DNA of 64,000 nt. Origin: MED-G105 sp038522945. GTDB taxonomy: Bacteria; Pseudomonadota; Alphaproteobacteria; Caulobacterales; Parvularculaceae. Location: NCBI GenBank assembly GCA_038522945.1, contig JBCBJV010000002.1, positions 310,001-374,000 of the forward strand, written 5' to 3'. Made by a program: the position numbers and the translations under genes. This document shows, piece by piece, positions 41,917 through 51,108 of the stretch (the stretch's first letter is position 1; every line of letters begins with the position of its first letter). The notes beneath the pieces were generated by a model that was not told the DNA's origin, ran no database searches, and worked only from the letters and a program-made list of their open reading frames with translations.

Positions 41917-43835
41917 CGGATCCCTCCGAAGGCGGAAAGGCCTGGTTCACCAAATCCTGACACGTCTTCATAAGTCGTGTCGGTTGCATTTTCGATGCGG
42001 CCATAAACCTGAAGCGCGTCTGTCAGATCGTAAGCCGCGCGTAAATCGACCCGCAAAAAGCTGTCATTCTCAGCGGGGAAGTCAGGCTCATCGCCATTAA
42101 TCTGCAAGCTGGAAGAAAACGTCAACTTAGGCGTCGGGCGTAACGAAAGAATTGCCGTCCCGCGATGAGGCGGTATCCGTAATTGCCGAGCGTCCGTATC
42201 CTTGTCGATCGCATCTGTGTAGGTGTACGAAAGCGATAGGGACAACGCATCGGTGAAGTCGAGCTGCCCTTCCAGTTCTACCCCGCGCGAACGGGCGCGG
42301 CGAATGTTGAAATAGCCAAACCGGGCAAATTCAAAATCAATCTGGTCCCTGACGGACTGGTGATAAAACGTCCCTGCAAAACGATAACCGAGTTGACCCG
42401 CGCTGCCATAGGTCTCAATCCCGGCGTCGACGCCATTTGCCCGTTCCGGAGCGAGGTCAGGATTAGGAACAATGCCGAACTGTGAGAAATTCAGTTCAAA
42501 GAGGGTTGGCGCCCGAAACCCTTTGCCCCAACTTGACCGCAGAACAGTCGTCTGACGTGCCGTCCGATGCGCAACCCAACTGGCAGCCACGCGGCCCGTC
42601 GTTGCCCCTTCAAAATTTGAAAATTCATCCCGTCGCGCGCCGCCTGATAGCGTCAACCCGTCAATAGGCTGCCATTCCAGAAGACCGAAAACCGCGCCAG
42701 CTGTCGCGCTTTCATCGAAGCCGGAAACGTCGGCGGTGGTCTGTTCGATTTCAGCGCCGCCAATAGCGATCAACGCATTGCTTAGTCGGTACTCACCAAT
42801 ATAATCAGCGGAAAAACGGCTGCCGTCGCCGCGAAATGTTTCCACACCCTCATTGTTGTTCACTCGATCAATGGCGCTGTAGCCTGCCGTTGCCGTGCCA
42901 CTGAACTGGGGACCCCGGTGATTTAGCTGAAGGGTGAGCGCGCCCTCGTCGGTCTTTTCCCTCTCCAGGGTGTCGTCCAGCAAAAACAGCGGTGGCGGAA
43001 AGCCATCGATTTCCGCCTGCGACGAGGAAAACCGACCGATCAAGGCCAGATCAACCTGGTCTGAAAGTTTCAAGCCGCTCCGAATTGATCCGCCAATTGA
43101 TTTGTAGGCGTCGCGTTCTTCGCCCGCGCTCGCCCGGGAAATGCCGTCGGTCCGTGTGCCGGTGACAGTGCCCCGGAAGTAAGCTTCTGATGAGCTTTGG
43201 CTGATGGTTGCAGCACCTCGGGCGAAACCGTTTGCGCCGCCTTCAGCATAACCGCTGAGGGGCGCGCCGCCTTTCTTTGTGGTGATCGAGACGACGCCGC
43301 CGATTGCATCGGCGCCATAAACCAGACTTTGGGGGCCGCGGAGAATTTCGATTGTCTCGATGTCTGCAACATCTAGATTTGCAAAGTTAAAGCCCCCTTG
43401 TGGCGCGGTAGTGTCATTGACGACGACGCCATTAATCACCACCAACGTTTGGCCAGTCGTCCCGCCCCTCAATCGGGCTGACGTAATGCCGCCGAGGGAG
43501 CCGCTGCGGGAAATCGCAACACCTGGGGCATCACGCAGTGCATCTGCGATGGTTACATACTGTCGTTCAGCGATCATTTCCGCGTCGATGATCGAGACGG
43601 TCGAGCCGATCTCTTCTTTCAGGCGCGGACGACGGTTGGCGACGACGACAATCACATCGTCCCCGGTTTTAATTGCGGTTTCGACTTGAGCCTGATCATT
43701 GGTCACGGAATATTGAGGGCCCGCGTGGTCTTGCTCCTGGGCGAATGCTGGTCCACTCGAAATAGCTTTGGTGAGGGCAATGATGGAAATAGCCCCTGCA
43801 CTGGCGCAGTGACGGGAAAGGGGTAGGCGGTTCAT
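41904..43835 (-). CDS. btuB: TonB-dependent outer membrane receptor, BtuB-like
   Basis: Outer-membrane corrinoid transporter. The 643-aa precursor has a signal peptide ending near residue 32 (SSGPAFAQEQ), a TonB-box-like stretch DDVIVVVANRR, a plug domain (IADALRDAPGVAISRSGSLGG, IEILRGPQSLVYGADAIGGVVSI) and a 22-strand-type barrel of about 500 residues ending in FGGIRWRL. The ~610-aa mature size fits BtuB. ATG 43835 is chosen because AAGGAG stands just upstream; the longer open frame runs through the riboswitch. Cobalamin specificity rests on that riboswitch. Confidence 0.93.
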   Translation of the reverse strand: MNRLPLSRHCASAGAISIIALTKAISSGPAFAQEQDHAGPQYSVTNDQAQVETAIKTGDDVIVVVANRRPRLKEEIGSTVSIIDAEMIAERQYVTIADALRDAPGVAISRSGSLGGITSARLRGGTTGQTLVVINGVVVNDTTAPQGGFNFANLDVADIETIEILRGPQSLVYGADAIGGVVSITTKKGGAPLSGYAEGGANGFARGAATISQSSSEAYFRGTVTGTRTDGISRASAGEERDAYKSIGGSIRSGLKLSDQVDLALIGRFSSSQAEIDGFPPPLFLLDDTLEREKTDEGALTLQLNHRGPQFSGTATAGYSAIDRVNNNEGVETFRGDGSRFSADYIGEYRLSNALIAIGGAEIEQTTADVSGFDESATAGAVFGLLEWQPIDGLTLSGGARRDEFSNFEGATTGRVAASWVAHRTARQTTVLRSSWGKGFRAPTLFELNFSQFGIVPNPDLAPERANGVDAGIETYGSAGQLGYRFAGTFYHQSVRDQIDFEFARFGYFNIRRARSRGVELEGQLDFTDALSLSLSYTYTDAIDKDTDARQLRIPPHRGTAILSLRPTPKLTFSSSLQINGDEPDFPAENDSFLRVDLRAAYDLTDALQVYGRIENATDTTYEDVSGFGEPGLSAFGGIRWRL

Positions 43836-44263
43836 CTGGCGACTCCTTGTTTGCCTGTTTGCAAGTCGCCACGACGGATTTCTCCCGTGTTCCGAAGCTG
43901 GTCCCGGCCTCGAAAACGAGCGACAGTGACGGCAGGTCTCCGGGCTTTGCAGATCGTTGTGCGGACCTGCGCCTTCCCAGATCTGATTGGCCATAGCTGC
44001 TAGCCAGAGCCAATTACATCCAGTGGCGCGTGCAGGCGCACTCCCTGCTGACCGTTGCGGGCACAGCCGCGGATTTACACCGCGTTCCCTATTCTCCCCT
44101 TTTACAGGGCACCGTCGCGGGCAGTTATGGCACAAGCGGTCGGTCCCGCAAGGCCTTTGAAAAATTCGTTTCGTGTGGCCGTTGGACCCGCTAGGATATC
44201 GATGGGTTGAGGGACCTGGCGACTTTGAGTTCCGGGTGCAGGCCAAAGGGGAAAAGACAGGCC
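43836..44263. other. btuB leader and divergent promoter region
   Basis: 428 bp containing the cobalamin riboswitch (43920-44120), an 85-nt expression-platform segment before btuB, and the divergent promoter region of the 524-aa membrane protein. A possible minus-strand promoter just upstream of the riboswitch (TTGCGG, 16 bp, CATAAC) is weak. Confidence 0.5.
43920..44120 (-). promoter_or_regulatory. cobalamin riboswitch controlling the btu operon
   Basis: Read on the minus strand the leader shows the conserved AdoCbl aptamer elements in order: CGACGGTGCCC near 44117, AATAGGGAACGCGGTG followed by TAAATCCGCGGCTGTGCCC, CGCAACGGT, and the 3' B12 box GCCCGGAGACCTGCCGTCAC (43945-43926). The order and spacing are those of the family. 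It sits 85 nt before the btuB start, so corrinoid binding should repress btuB-btuF-btuC-btuD. Confidence 0.93.
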
Positions 44264-45838
44264 ATGGGGGAGATTCGGATCGGCGCAAATGAGCGCGGGC
44301 GGCTGAAAGAACTGGCGGACAGTGTCTATGCCGGGCTGATCGTTGACCGTGAAACCGACCGGGTGAACGACGCACAGGACCTTGCGTTGACGCTCTTCCT
44401 TTTTTTGTTCGTTATTCTTGTGCTTGGGGCAATGGCGCTCGCCGAACCGCGATTTAACCTATCGGCTGAGCTTGCTGAAGCAGTGCCGGCGTTGAAAGAC
44501 TTTGCTTATCCGACGGTCCTGATTGGCCCTGTGGTGTTGTCCATGCCCCTGGTGTTGTGGATCCGCAAACAAGTTTCCTCGGCAAGCTATAAGTCGATTG
44601 GACGCCTTATTGTATCTCTACGGAGCATTCGGCCGGGCTCGTCCGACGCAAAATCGAGCCTAAACGATCTTGCCTATTGGTTCCGGTTTGACACCAACCG
44701 GATCGCAGAAGAAGCAGTAGCCTGTTCCGGCAAGGCTTGCGCTTCCATCCTGCCTCGCCGATTGACCGACACTCTTGGTGAATTGCGCAATGGCCGTCCC
44801 GAGGAGCCTTTTCAAATTGTCCGAGGGCTGATGGAACGGAAGTATGCATTTTTGTACCTTGCCAACCGGCTTCGGTCCCAACGCCCTCACCCCATTCGAG
44901 GCGAAGAGGGAAGCTATTTCCGATTGGCGCGCGCCTATCGCAACTCCATCAAAGCGGCGATCGTCTTTAACGCTTTGGGTGCTGAAATGCGCGATGAATC
45001 ACCCAATGGGGTTTATTGGAAGCGGGAGCATTTTACCAAGCGCGATTATCAGCACGTGCCTTTTTGGGATTGGTATGATTTACCACTCCGGTTCCGCACA
45101 GCTGGACCGCATATGAGGTGGCCGTTTACCGCTGAGGCAACGTCGGATGCGGAAATGCCATCATTTCGGCTGCTTTATTGTGTTGAAAATCCATGCAATC
45201 TAAAGCTCCGGGTACTGACGGCGAGGGACATCATAAAGGAATTCCCGGCGGCCTTGATTGAATTCAGTGATGAGTTCAAAGGCGATAGCGACGAGGTCAA
45301 AGAGTTGAGGAGAGGCCAGGCCGCTAAAGCAATTTGTCTCTTGGCGAATGCTCGGGTGCCGCTATTTGGAAAACTAGACATTCAGAGCTTTCTGCCTACG
45401 GCGAGCCGTGACGCTATCGAGGAGCCAATTTTGCGGCGATTGGATGGTGGCGGTATCGACCCGGAACATGCCGATCCGGACGATATCCTGAATGCGGATT
45501 GGGGCCTCAGATGGGATCCCAATAGGATCGTGCTATCGAAGCTCAACCCTTCGTCGGACGCAAATCTGCTTCAGGCGATCGCGGTGCTGACAAATGCGGT
45601 CAACATCGCCATGCGGACTACCGTGACAGAAGTGACACTGACCCGGGGCGACGCCATTATCATTGATAATCTGCGGGCAGTAGCCGCCAGGTTTGAACCC
45701 GACTACGCTGAAATTAGTTTCTGGAAGCGTGCACTCGGCGTTTCGCCGGAATGGTGGATGCGGGGGTACTATGGTTTCCGTCAATCTCGCGAAGTAGAAA
45801 GCGATCCAGAAAAGATCCGATTCCGGGATCTTGGGTGA
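44264..45838 (+). CDS. two-span membrane protein with a 2-oxoglutarate oxygenase-like C-terminus
   Basis: 524 aa; family not firmly recognised. Two hydrophobic spans (about 41-60 and 82-100) follow a basic/acidic N-terminus; about 400 cytoplasmic residues follow. The C-terminal part recalls clavaminate/asparagine-oxygenase-like enzymes: MPSFRLLYCVENP near 310 and LTRGDAIIIDNLRAVAARF near 460-478. The family normally has a His two to three residues before the G/A-R (VHGR); here it is VAAR, so iron binding is doubtful. ATG 44264 is preferred over TTG 44207. Divergent from the B12 riboswitch. Function unknown; the oxygenase link is inference. Confidence 0.6.
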   Translation: MGEIRIGANERGRLKELADSVYAGLIVDRETDRVNDAQDLALTLFLFLFVILVLGAMALAEPRFNLSAELAEAVPALKDFAYPTVLIGPVVLSMPLVLWIRKQVSSASYKSIGRLIVSLRSIRPGSSDAKSSLNDLAYWFRFDTNRIAEEAVACSGKACASILPRRLTDTLGELRNGRPEEPFQIVRGLMERKYAFLYLANRLRSQRPHPIRGEEGSYFRLARAYRNSIKAAIVFNALGAEMRDESPNGVYWKREHFTKRDYQHVPFWDWYDLPLRFRTAGPHMRWPFTAEATSDAEMPSFRLLYCVENPCNLKLRVLTARDIIKEFPAALIEFSDEFKGDSDEVKELRRGQAAKAICLLANARVPLFGKLDIQSFLPTASRDAIEEPILRRLDGGGIDPEHADPDDILNADWGLRWDPNRIVLSKLNPSSDANLLQAIAVLTNAVNIAMRTTVTEVTLTRGDAIIIDNLRAVAARFEPDYAEISFWKRALGVSPEWWMRGYYGFRQSREVESDPEKIRFRDLG

Positions 45839-46222
45839 AGCCGTCGCCTTGAATGTGTTGCAACCCGTGCGGCGATGTAGGCTTCGGTTAGTGAGATGCG
45901 GCGCGATGCGGGCACTCTAACGCGACGCCAACTAAGGGTTGAAGATGGTGACTACAACTACCTCGGCTTTCTGCGGGGTAATTGATGGCCGACCGGCTTC
46001 ATTGCTTCTTGGGAGCAACTTGATTGAGGTCTATGGCAATTATGCACCACCAAAATAGTGCGATGCGTTCATGCAACATCGTTAACCGGATGTTATGAGA
46101 ATTCACCGATTTGCTAAAATATCACTATTCGTCGAAACCCAAATTAGCTACGACGAATGCGAGCTTCGCGGCACGTGTAGACGGCGTTCCGCGCAACGTG
46201 TCTTACCTGAGGAGGGGATTAC
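45839..46222. other. ompA upstream region
   Basis: 384 bp without a gene. A TTAA-N7-TTAT element at 46082-46096 resembles a CtrA site with one mismatch. Just before ompA is a strong ribosome-binding site (GAGGAGG near 46209). No coding frame with a start signal was found. Confidence 0.4.
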
Positions 46223-47380
46223 ATGAAACTTAAGACGTCTCTTTTCGCCGCTGCCGCTGTCGTTGCGATGGCTCCAGCTGCACACGCTTACGAAGGCCTG
46301 TATGGCAAGATCAGCGCAGGCCTCTCCGTTGCCGAAGATGATCTTGACTTTGAATCAACCAGCGGCCCGGTCCTGTTTGACCAAGATATCGATTACGACC
46401 AAGGCGTCGCAGTCTCAGCAGCCTTCGGTAAAGCATACGCTTCCGGCTGGCGCGGTGAGTTCGAGTTCACCCACCGTTCGCACGACGCACGCCACATCCC
46501 TGGCGACAATCTTGGCTTCTCAGGTCTGCCAACGCAGCTTGACGGCGACGTCGATGTGCAAACATTCATGGTCAACCTTATCAAAGACTTTGACAACGAA
46601 ACGATCCTTACGCCGTTTGTTGGCGCTGGTGTTGGTGCGGCTCGTGTTAACGGCGAATTGGCCGGCACGAACAATACTGCCGCTGGCGGCCCACTAGCCC
46701 TGGCAATCGACGATACGTACATTGGTTTGGCCGCTCAGGCGCTTGCCGGTGTCGGTGTTGAATTGGCTGAGGGCCTCAGCCTTGACCTTGAGTACCGCTA
46801 CCTCTGGACGGATGAGCATTCATTTGACGGAACCGTTACCGCAAATGGTGTCTCGAACGCACTCGGCGAGTTCCAAACAAACTTCGGCGGCCACTCACTG
46901 ATGGCGGGCCTTCGCTGGAACTTTGGTGCACCGGCACCCGTCGCACCACCAGTCGAATACAAAGACTGCTGGGACGGTTCGAGTGTTCCTGTCACGGCTG
47001 CTTGCCCAGAAGCACCAGCTGATGACACGGACGTTGCTCTGGAGCCAATCGATTTTGTTGTTTACTTCGACTACGACAAATCAAACCTGACGCCTGAAGC
47101 TTCGAACCTGATCCGCGAAGCTGCTGCTCGCGCACTTGAAGGCGACATCGACACGGTTGTGGTTTCCGGTAACACGGACTCCTCCGGTGGTGCTGCTTAC
47201 AACCAGCGCCTTTCAGAGCGTCGCGCGTCTGTCGTTCGCGATGCACTGATCGCAAACGGTGTTTCTGGTGATGCCATCCGCGTTGAAGCAAATGGCGAAA
47301 ACAACCCAGCTAAACCGACGCCAGATGGGGTTCGTGAGCCTCTGAACCGTCGGACCGAAGTGACGATTTCTTTCGAATAA
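46223..47380 (+). CDS. OmpA-family outer membrane protein
   Basis: Outer-membrane beta-barrel anchored to peptidoglycan. The 385-aa precursor has a signal peptide (residues 1-22, LFAAAAVVAMAPAAHA), an eight-strand barrel (about 23-230, ending LMAGLRWNFG), a Pro/Ala hinge with two Cys (KDCWDGSS, TAACPEAP) and an OmpA C-terminal domain. That domain has VVYFDYDKSNLTPEA, SGNTDSSGGAAYNQRLSERRA (Asp and Arg for diaminopimelate binding) and NRRTEVTISF. Its codon choice is strongly biased towards a few codons, as expected for an abundant protein. GAGGAGG precedes the ATG and a strong terminator follows. Confidence 0.95.
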   Translation: MKLKTSLFAAAAVVAMAPAAHAYEGLYGKISAGLSVAEDDLDFESTSGPVLFDQDIDYDQGVAVSAAFGKAYASGWRGEFEFTHRSHDARHIPGDNLGFSGLPTQLDGDVDVQTFMVNLIKDFDNETILTPFVGAGVGAARVNGELAGTNNTAAGGPLALAIDDTYIGLAAQALAGVGVELAEGLSLDLEYRYLWTDEHSFDGTVTANGVSNALGEFQTNFGGHSLMAGLRWNFGAPAPVAPPVEYKDCWDGSSVPVTAACPEAPADDTDVALEPIDFVVYFDYDKSNLTPEASNLIREAAARALEGDIDTVVVSGNTDSSGGAAYNQRLSERRASVVRDALIANGVSGDAIRVEANGENNPAKPTPDGVREPLNRRTEVTISFE

Positions 47381-47403
47381 GGCTATTCGCAAGTTGGAAT
47401 TGG

Positions 47404-47434
47404 AAAGCGCGGCCCTCGGGCCGCGCTTTTTTCG
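47404..47434 (+). terminator. strong intrinsic terminator after ompA
   Basis: AAAGCGCGGCCC / GGGCCGCGCTTT with loop TC (stem 47404-47429) followed by a T run. It separates ompA from the convergent tetR gene. Confidence 0.92.
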
Positions 47435-47452
47435 TTTAAGTCGCGAGATCGT

Positions 47453-48151
47453 TTAACGTGTCAGGTTATTGTTCGCGTAGATCCGCCAAAACGCATCGAG
47501 GCCGCGTTTGATTTGTTGGTCGATCGCTGCTTCGAGATCGTCGGGCACATCGCCCAGGAGAACCCGTGAATAGAGCGGCTCTGTAATAAGCGCGCCCATT
47601 TGCCAAATCGCGGTGACCGGATCATCGATTTTCAATCCGGCTCGCGCGCTCGTTCGCTCCAGAATTGGGGCGTAAGATGCCACCATGAACTTTGGTCCGT
47701 GTTCAAGATAGGCGATCCCGAGTGCTGGTTTACGGGACGCTTCAAATGTCGCAATTCGGCGAAGCGAAATAACTTCTGGCTGCAGAATCCCGCGAACGAA
47801 CTCGTGCGCAATACGATCGACGAATTCAATTGGCGATAAGCTGACTTCTAGATTGGAAACATCCACCGGCAAAATTCGCCGACAGACCATTTCGATGGTA
47901 GCTGCAAACAGCTCTTCTTTTGAACGAAAGCGGTTGTAGACCGTCCGCTTGGAGACATTCGCTGATAGAGCGATTGCGTCCATGCTGGTTCCATCAAAGC
48001 CCTTAGCGAGAAATTCCCCTTGAGCAGCATCGACAATGGCTGCTTCCTTTCCATCTGTCGTTCCAACAGTTTCGTCTGTCGACGTCAAAGCATGCTCCTT
48101 CAAGCTTGCAGCAGATCGAGCAGGGTAATTGGCTTGCTCCACAGTGTCCAA
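47453..48151 (-). CDS. TetR-family transcriptional regulator
   Basis: 232 aa. The N-terminal HTH is typical: AIVDAAQGEFLAKGFDGTSM, then DAIALSANVSKRTVYNRFRSKEELF (about residues 38-82). The C-terminal ligand domain resembles the AefR-like group but no ligand can be named. The frame begins at TTG 48151; GTG 48142 is an alternative, and no ATG is available upstream of the HTH. It is divergent from the penicillin-binding protein gene across 73 bp that include a CtrA-like site. Confidence 0.88.
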   Translation of the reverse strand: MDTVEQANYPARSAASLKEHALTSTDETVGTTDGKEAAIVDAAQGEFLAKGFDGTSMDAIALSANVSKRTVYNRFRSKEELFAATIEMVCRRILPVDVSNLEVSLSPIEFVDRIAHEFVRGILQPEVISLRRIATFEASRKPALGIAYLEHGPKFMVASYAPILERTSARAGLKIDDPVTAIWQMGALITEPLYSRVLLGDVPDDLEAAIDQQIKRGLDAFWRIYANNNLTR

Positions 48152-48184
48152 CTTCCTCTGGAGGTGTCAGCTCACATTTCGTCA

Positions 48185-48199
48185 TTAACCATTCATTTA
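48185..48199 (+). promoter_or_regulatory. CtrA-like binding site between tetR and the PBP gene
   Basis: TTAACCATTCATTTA fits the CtrA consensus TTAA-N7-TTAA with one mismatch in the second half, and its first eight bases (TTAACCAT) equal the common half-site. It lies 26-40 bp upstream of the PBP start. CtrA control of cell-wall genes is known in alphaproteobacteria, but a single short motif is weak evidence. Confidence 0.35.
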
Positions 48200-48224
48200 C
48201 CCAGATGGCGGCGATTGATGGTCT

Positions 48225-50156
48225 ATGGCAAAGCGTCGGCGACCATCAGGGCCGAAAAAACGGATCGAACCCACCTTTCGGCCGACCGCCGGTTCCGGGC
48301 TGCCTGCTCGATCGCCTCGCCGCCGCAACCCAAAAAGAGGTCGTCGGGCCGGCGCCCAAAAGGCAACAATCAATAAAACGCGGTTTTTGAAGTACTTTGC
48401 CGAAGCGAGCGTTTACGTCTTTGTGGGTCTGTTCGCGGTCGTCGTGCTGTTTGCCCATTTCGCGAAGGGGCTGCCGGACACGGATCAGTTATGGCGGACG
48501 GATAAACCTGCGCGTCTCATATTTGTTGCCAGTGACGGCTCGCCCCTTAGGTATCATGGGCAGGTGTCGGCGGAACCGATTAAGATCGCGGACTTGCCAG
48601 CCCATGTGCCAAACGCGATTCTTGCGATCGAGGACAGGAATTTTTACCACCACATCGGCGTCAATCCACTTGCGTTGGTGCGTGCCCTGACGGTCAACGC
48701 CAGAGCTGGCAGTATTGTCCAGGGCGGCTCAACGATTACCCAGCAATTGGCCAAGAACCTCTTCCTGAGTTCAGAGAAGACGTACACGCGCAAGTTTCGA
48801 GAATTGTTGCTCGCGTTTCGGCTGGAGCAGCGCTTTACAAAGGATCAAATCCTGACGCTCTATCTCAACCGAGTTTACTTTGGGTCGGGAGCGTGGGGGC
48901 TTAATTCTGCTAGCTATCGCTACTTCAACAAACCCGCCAAGGACCTGTCACTTGCGGAAGCGGCGATTATTGCGGGGCTGTTGAAGGCACCAAGCCGATA
49001 TGCGCCAAATACGAATCCCGAAGATGCAGGGAGCCGCGGACGTCTCGTCGTCGAAGCCATGATGGACGCTGGTTTTGTCTCCTATGAAGAGGCTGAACGT
49101 GCAGTCTCAGATCCAGTCTTACTGGCGCCGTCCCGTTTTTCCCATGCGCCGTATTTTCTTGATTTCGTTGAAACAAAAATTAGAGCCTATACAGATCGTA
49201 CTGCCACTGAACTTGTGATCAAAACCACAATCGACCCGGTCGTTCAGGCAAGTCTGCAAAAGGCCATTGAGACAGCGGTTCGAACCGGAGACCTTCCGGC
49301 AGGGGCTGAAGCGGCAGGTGTTGTCTTGGCCTCGGACGGTGCGATTTTGGCGATGGTTGGCGGCACCGATTATCGGCGGTCACAGTTTAATCGTGCTGTG
49401 CTTGCCCGCCGGCAACCGGGCTCTGCCTTCAAACCATTTGTGTACCTCGCAGCGCTCGAACAAGGAGTTAGTAGAGGGGCAATTCTGAATGACGATCCCA
49501 TTAGGATTGGCAACTGGTCGCCGAAAAACTATGGCGATGACTATTACGGCGATGTGCTCATGAGCGAAGCACTTGAACGTTCGCTCAATAATGCAACCGT
49601 TCGTCTCCAGGAAGAAATCGGACGGCAATCGGTCAAAGTGACTGCCAATAGAATGGGGATCATCTCTCCCCTGACGAGTTCACCTACTCTCGCCCTGGGC
49701 GTGTCGGAGGTGAGTGTTCTGGAACTAGCCAGCGCCTATCTGCCCTTTGTCAATGGTGGCCTGTCGGCTGAGCCTTACCCGGTCTCACAGGTTCGCAATG
49801 ACGCCGACGCAATCCTGTTTCAGTCTCAAGGGGGTCTTCTTGGGCGCGCCAGCGACATCGATACAATCGAGACCATGAAGGTCTTTCTAAAAAGGGTCAT
49901 CGACAACGGCACGGGCCGTCGAGCCGGCGCAGCATTTCTTTCCGATTACGGCGGAAAGACTGGAACAACCCAAAACAGCCAGGACGCCTGGTTTGTTGGA
50001 TATGCTGGAAATTATGTGGCAGCGATCTGGGTAGGCCATGACGACAACAAGCCCCTTGTGAGCGAGCGCGGCAAACCGGTAACTGGCGGCGGCGCCCCGG
50101 CGATCATTTGGCGGGAAACCATGGCTGGCTTCTCAGCAACGTCAGAAAGACCATAG
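48225..50156 (+). CDS. class A penicillin-binding protein (PBP1-type transglycosylase/transpeptidase)
   Basis: Bifunctional peptidoglycan synthase. The 643-aa protein has a basic cytoplasmic N-terminus (about 1-50, many R/K/P) and one span (about 56-80). The GT51 domain has EDRNFYHHIG, QGGSTITQQLAKNLFLS, RKFRELLLAFRLEQ and LYLNRVYFGSGAWG. The transpeptidase domain has SxxK in RQPGSAFKPFVY, SLNN for SxN and GGKTGTT for KTG. All catalytic motifs are present. The domain sizes fit the shorter PbpC/Pbp1A-like alphaproteobacterial class without an OB domain. Confidence 0.95.
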   Translation: MAKRRRPSGPKKRIEPTFRPTAGSGLPARSPRRRNPKRGRRAGAQKATINKTRFLKYFAEASVYVFVGLFAVVVLFAHFAKGLPDTDQLWRTDKPARLIFVASDGSPLRYHGQVSAEPIKIADLPAHVPNAILAIEDRNFYHHIGVNPLALVRALTVNARAGSIVQGGSTITQQLAKNLFLSSEKTYTRKFRELLLAFRLEQRFTKDQILTLYLNRVYFGSGAWGLNSASYRYFNKPAKDLSLAEAAIIAGLLKAPSRYAPNTNPEDAGSRGRLVVEAMMDAGFVSYEEAERAVSDPVLLAPSRFSHAPYFLDFVETKIRAYTDRTATELVIKTTIDPVVQASLQKAIETAVRTGDLPAGAEAAGVVLASDGAILAMVGGTDYRRSQFNRAVLARRQPGSAFKPFVYLAALEQGVSRGAILNDDPIRIGNWSPKNYGDDYYGDVLMSEALERSLNNATVRLQEEIGRQSVKVTANRMGIISPLTSSPTLALGVSEVSVLELASAYLPFVNGGLSAEPYPVSQVRNDADAILFQSQGGLLGRASDIDTIETMKVFLKRVIDNGTGRRAGAAFLSDYGGKTGTTQNSQDAWFVGYAGNYVAAIWVGHDDNKPLVSERGKPVTGGGAPAIIWRETMAGFSATSERP

Positions 50157-50187
50157 CTTGTGTTTATGATTGGCAGCTGTGGTCAGC

Positions 50188-50904
50188 TTATACCACGCCC
50201 CAGACGAACAAATCAGCGCCGTTTTCGTCAAACCATATTTTGGCCGCTCTTGCGTCTACACCGGTTTTCTTCAGTGTACGCCAATACGCAGGCGAGTGGT
50301 CTAGATGAAGGAGGTGTGCGCATTCATGGGCGGCGACATAGTCTAGAATCCAGCTCGGGGCCAAAATCAGCCGCCATGAAAACGATAGATGTCCGGAACT
50401 GGAACAGCTTCCCCAACGGCTCTTCGTGTCGCGGATACGGATACCCCCGCGCTGCACGCCCAATGTTTCCGCATGGATATCCGCTCGTGCTGTCAGGTCG
50501 ATCCGTGCTTGGCGTTTAAGCCAGTCAGTCACGCGTCGGTTTATGTGCGGTGTGTCGCCGGAAACAAGTAATCGGCGATTGTCCGTATCTAGTTCGATGG
50601 CGTGCGTTGCTTTGCTGACATGGACGATGTCCGTTTTTTGTCCCCTTAGCGGAAACTGTGTCCCGTCTTGAAAGGGGCTAGGTCGCGCGGCATTTTCCAG
50701 CTGTGCCTTTATCCAGGCGCGCCGGGTTTCCGCAAATGAAAGAGCCTCTTTTACTCGCCGCTCCGATGGGACAGTTATTGTTACCGATGAATGGAGCCTA
50801 TCGATTCTCAGGATGATGCGCTTTGCACGTCGGTTGATTCGCATATTGATCGGCACGGTCCGACCGTCAATGGTGATGGTTGATTGCATGAAAGGCGTGG
50901 CCAC
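50188..50904 (-). CDS. DUF45/YgjP-type (SprT-like) metallopeptidase
   Basis: 238-aa zinc metalloprotease-like protein, probably cytoplasmic (no signal). The family core is TKSRWGSCSSSGHLSFSWRL, then YVAAHECAHLLHLDHS with the zinc site HExxH (HECAH) and downstream His, then SPAYWRTL. The N-terminal part is a beta-rich segment (RRAKRIILRIDR). Substrate unknown. GTG 50904 has AGGA at good spacing; ATG 50889 five codons on is an alternative. It is convergent with the PBP gene. Confidence 0.9.
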   Translation of the reverse strand: MATPFMQSTITIDGRTVPINMRINRRAKRIILRIDRLHSSVTITVPSERRVKEALSFAETRRAWIKAQLENAARPSPFQDGTQFPLRGQKTDIVHVSKATHAIELDTDNRRLLVSGDTPHINRRVTDWLKRQARIDLTARADIHAETLGVQRGGIRIRDTKSRWGSCSSSGHLSFSWRLILAPSWILDYVAAHECAHLLHLDHSPAYWRTLKKTGVDARAAKIWFDENGADLFVWGVV

Positions 50905-51108
50905 GAGCGAATCCTGTCAAGAAGCGTCGACGACCTTGATTTCCGCGCGCGTCAATTGCAAGCGAATAAGGAGAAAGGTTTGGCGTCAGGGTGCTTGCTT
51001 TAGTTTTCTGCATCATTTGAACCTGGTTTAGACATGCGCTCTTGTGATCGTTACGATGTCGACTCTTGATACCGCGAAACGCGCCGCTTCATTTCAATAC
51101 CGTTTGCT

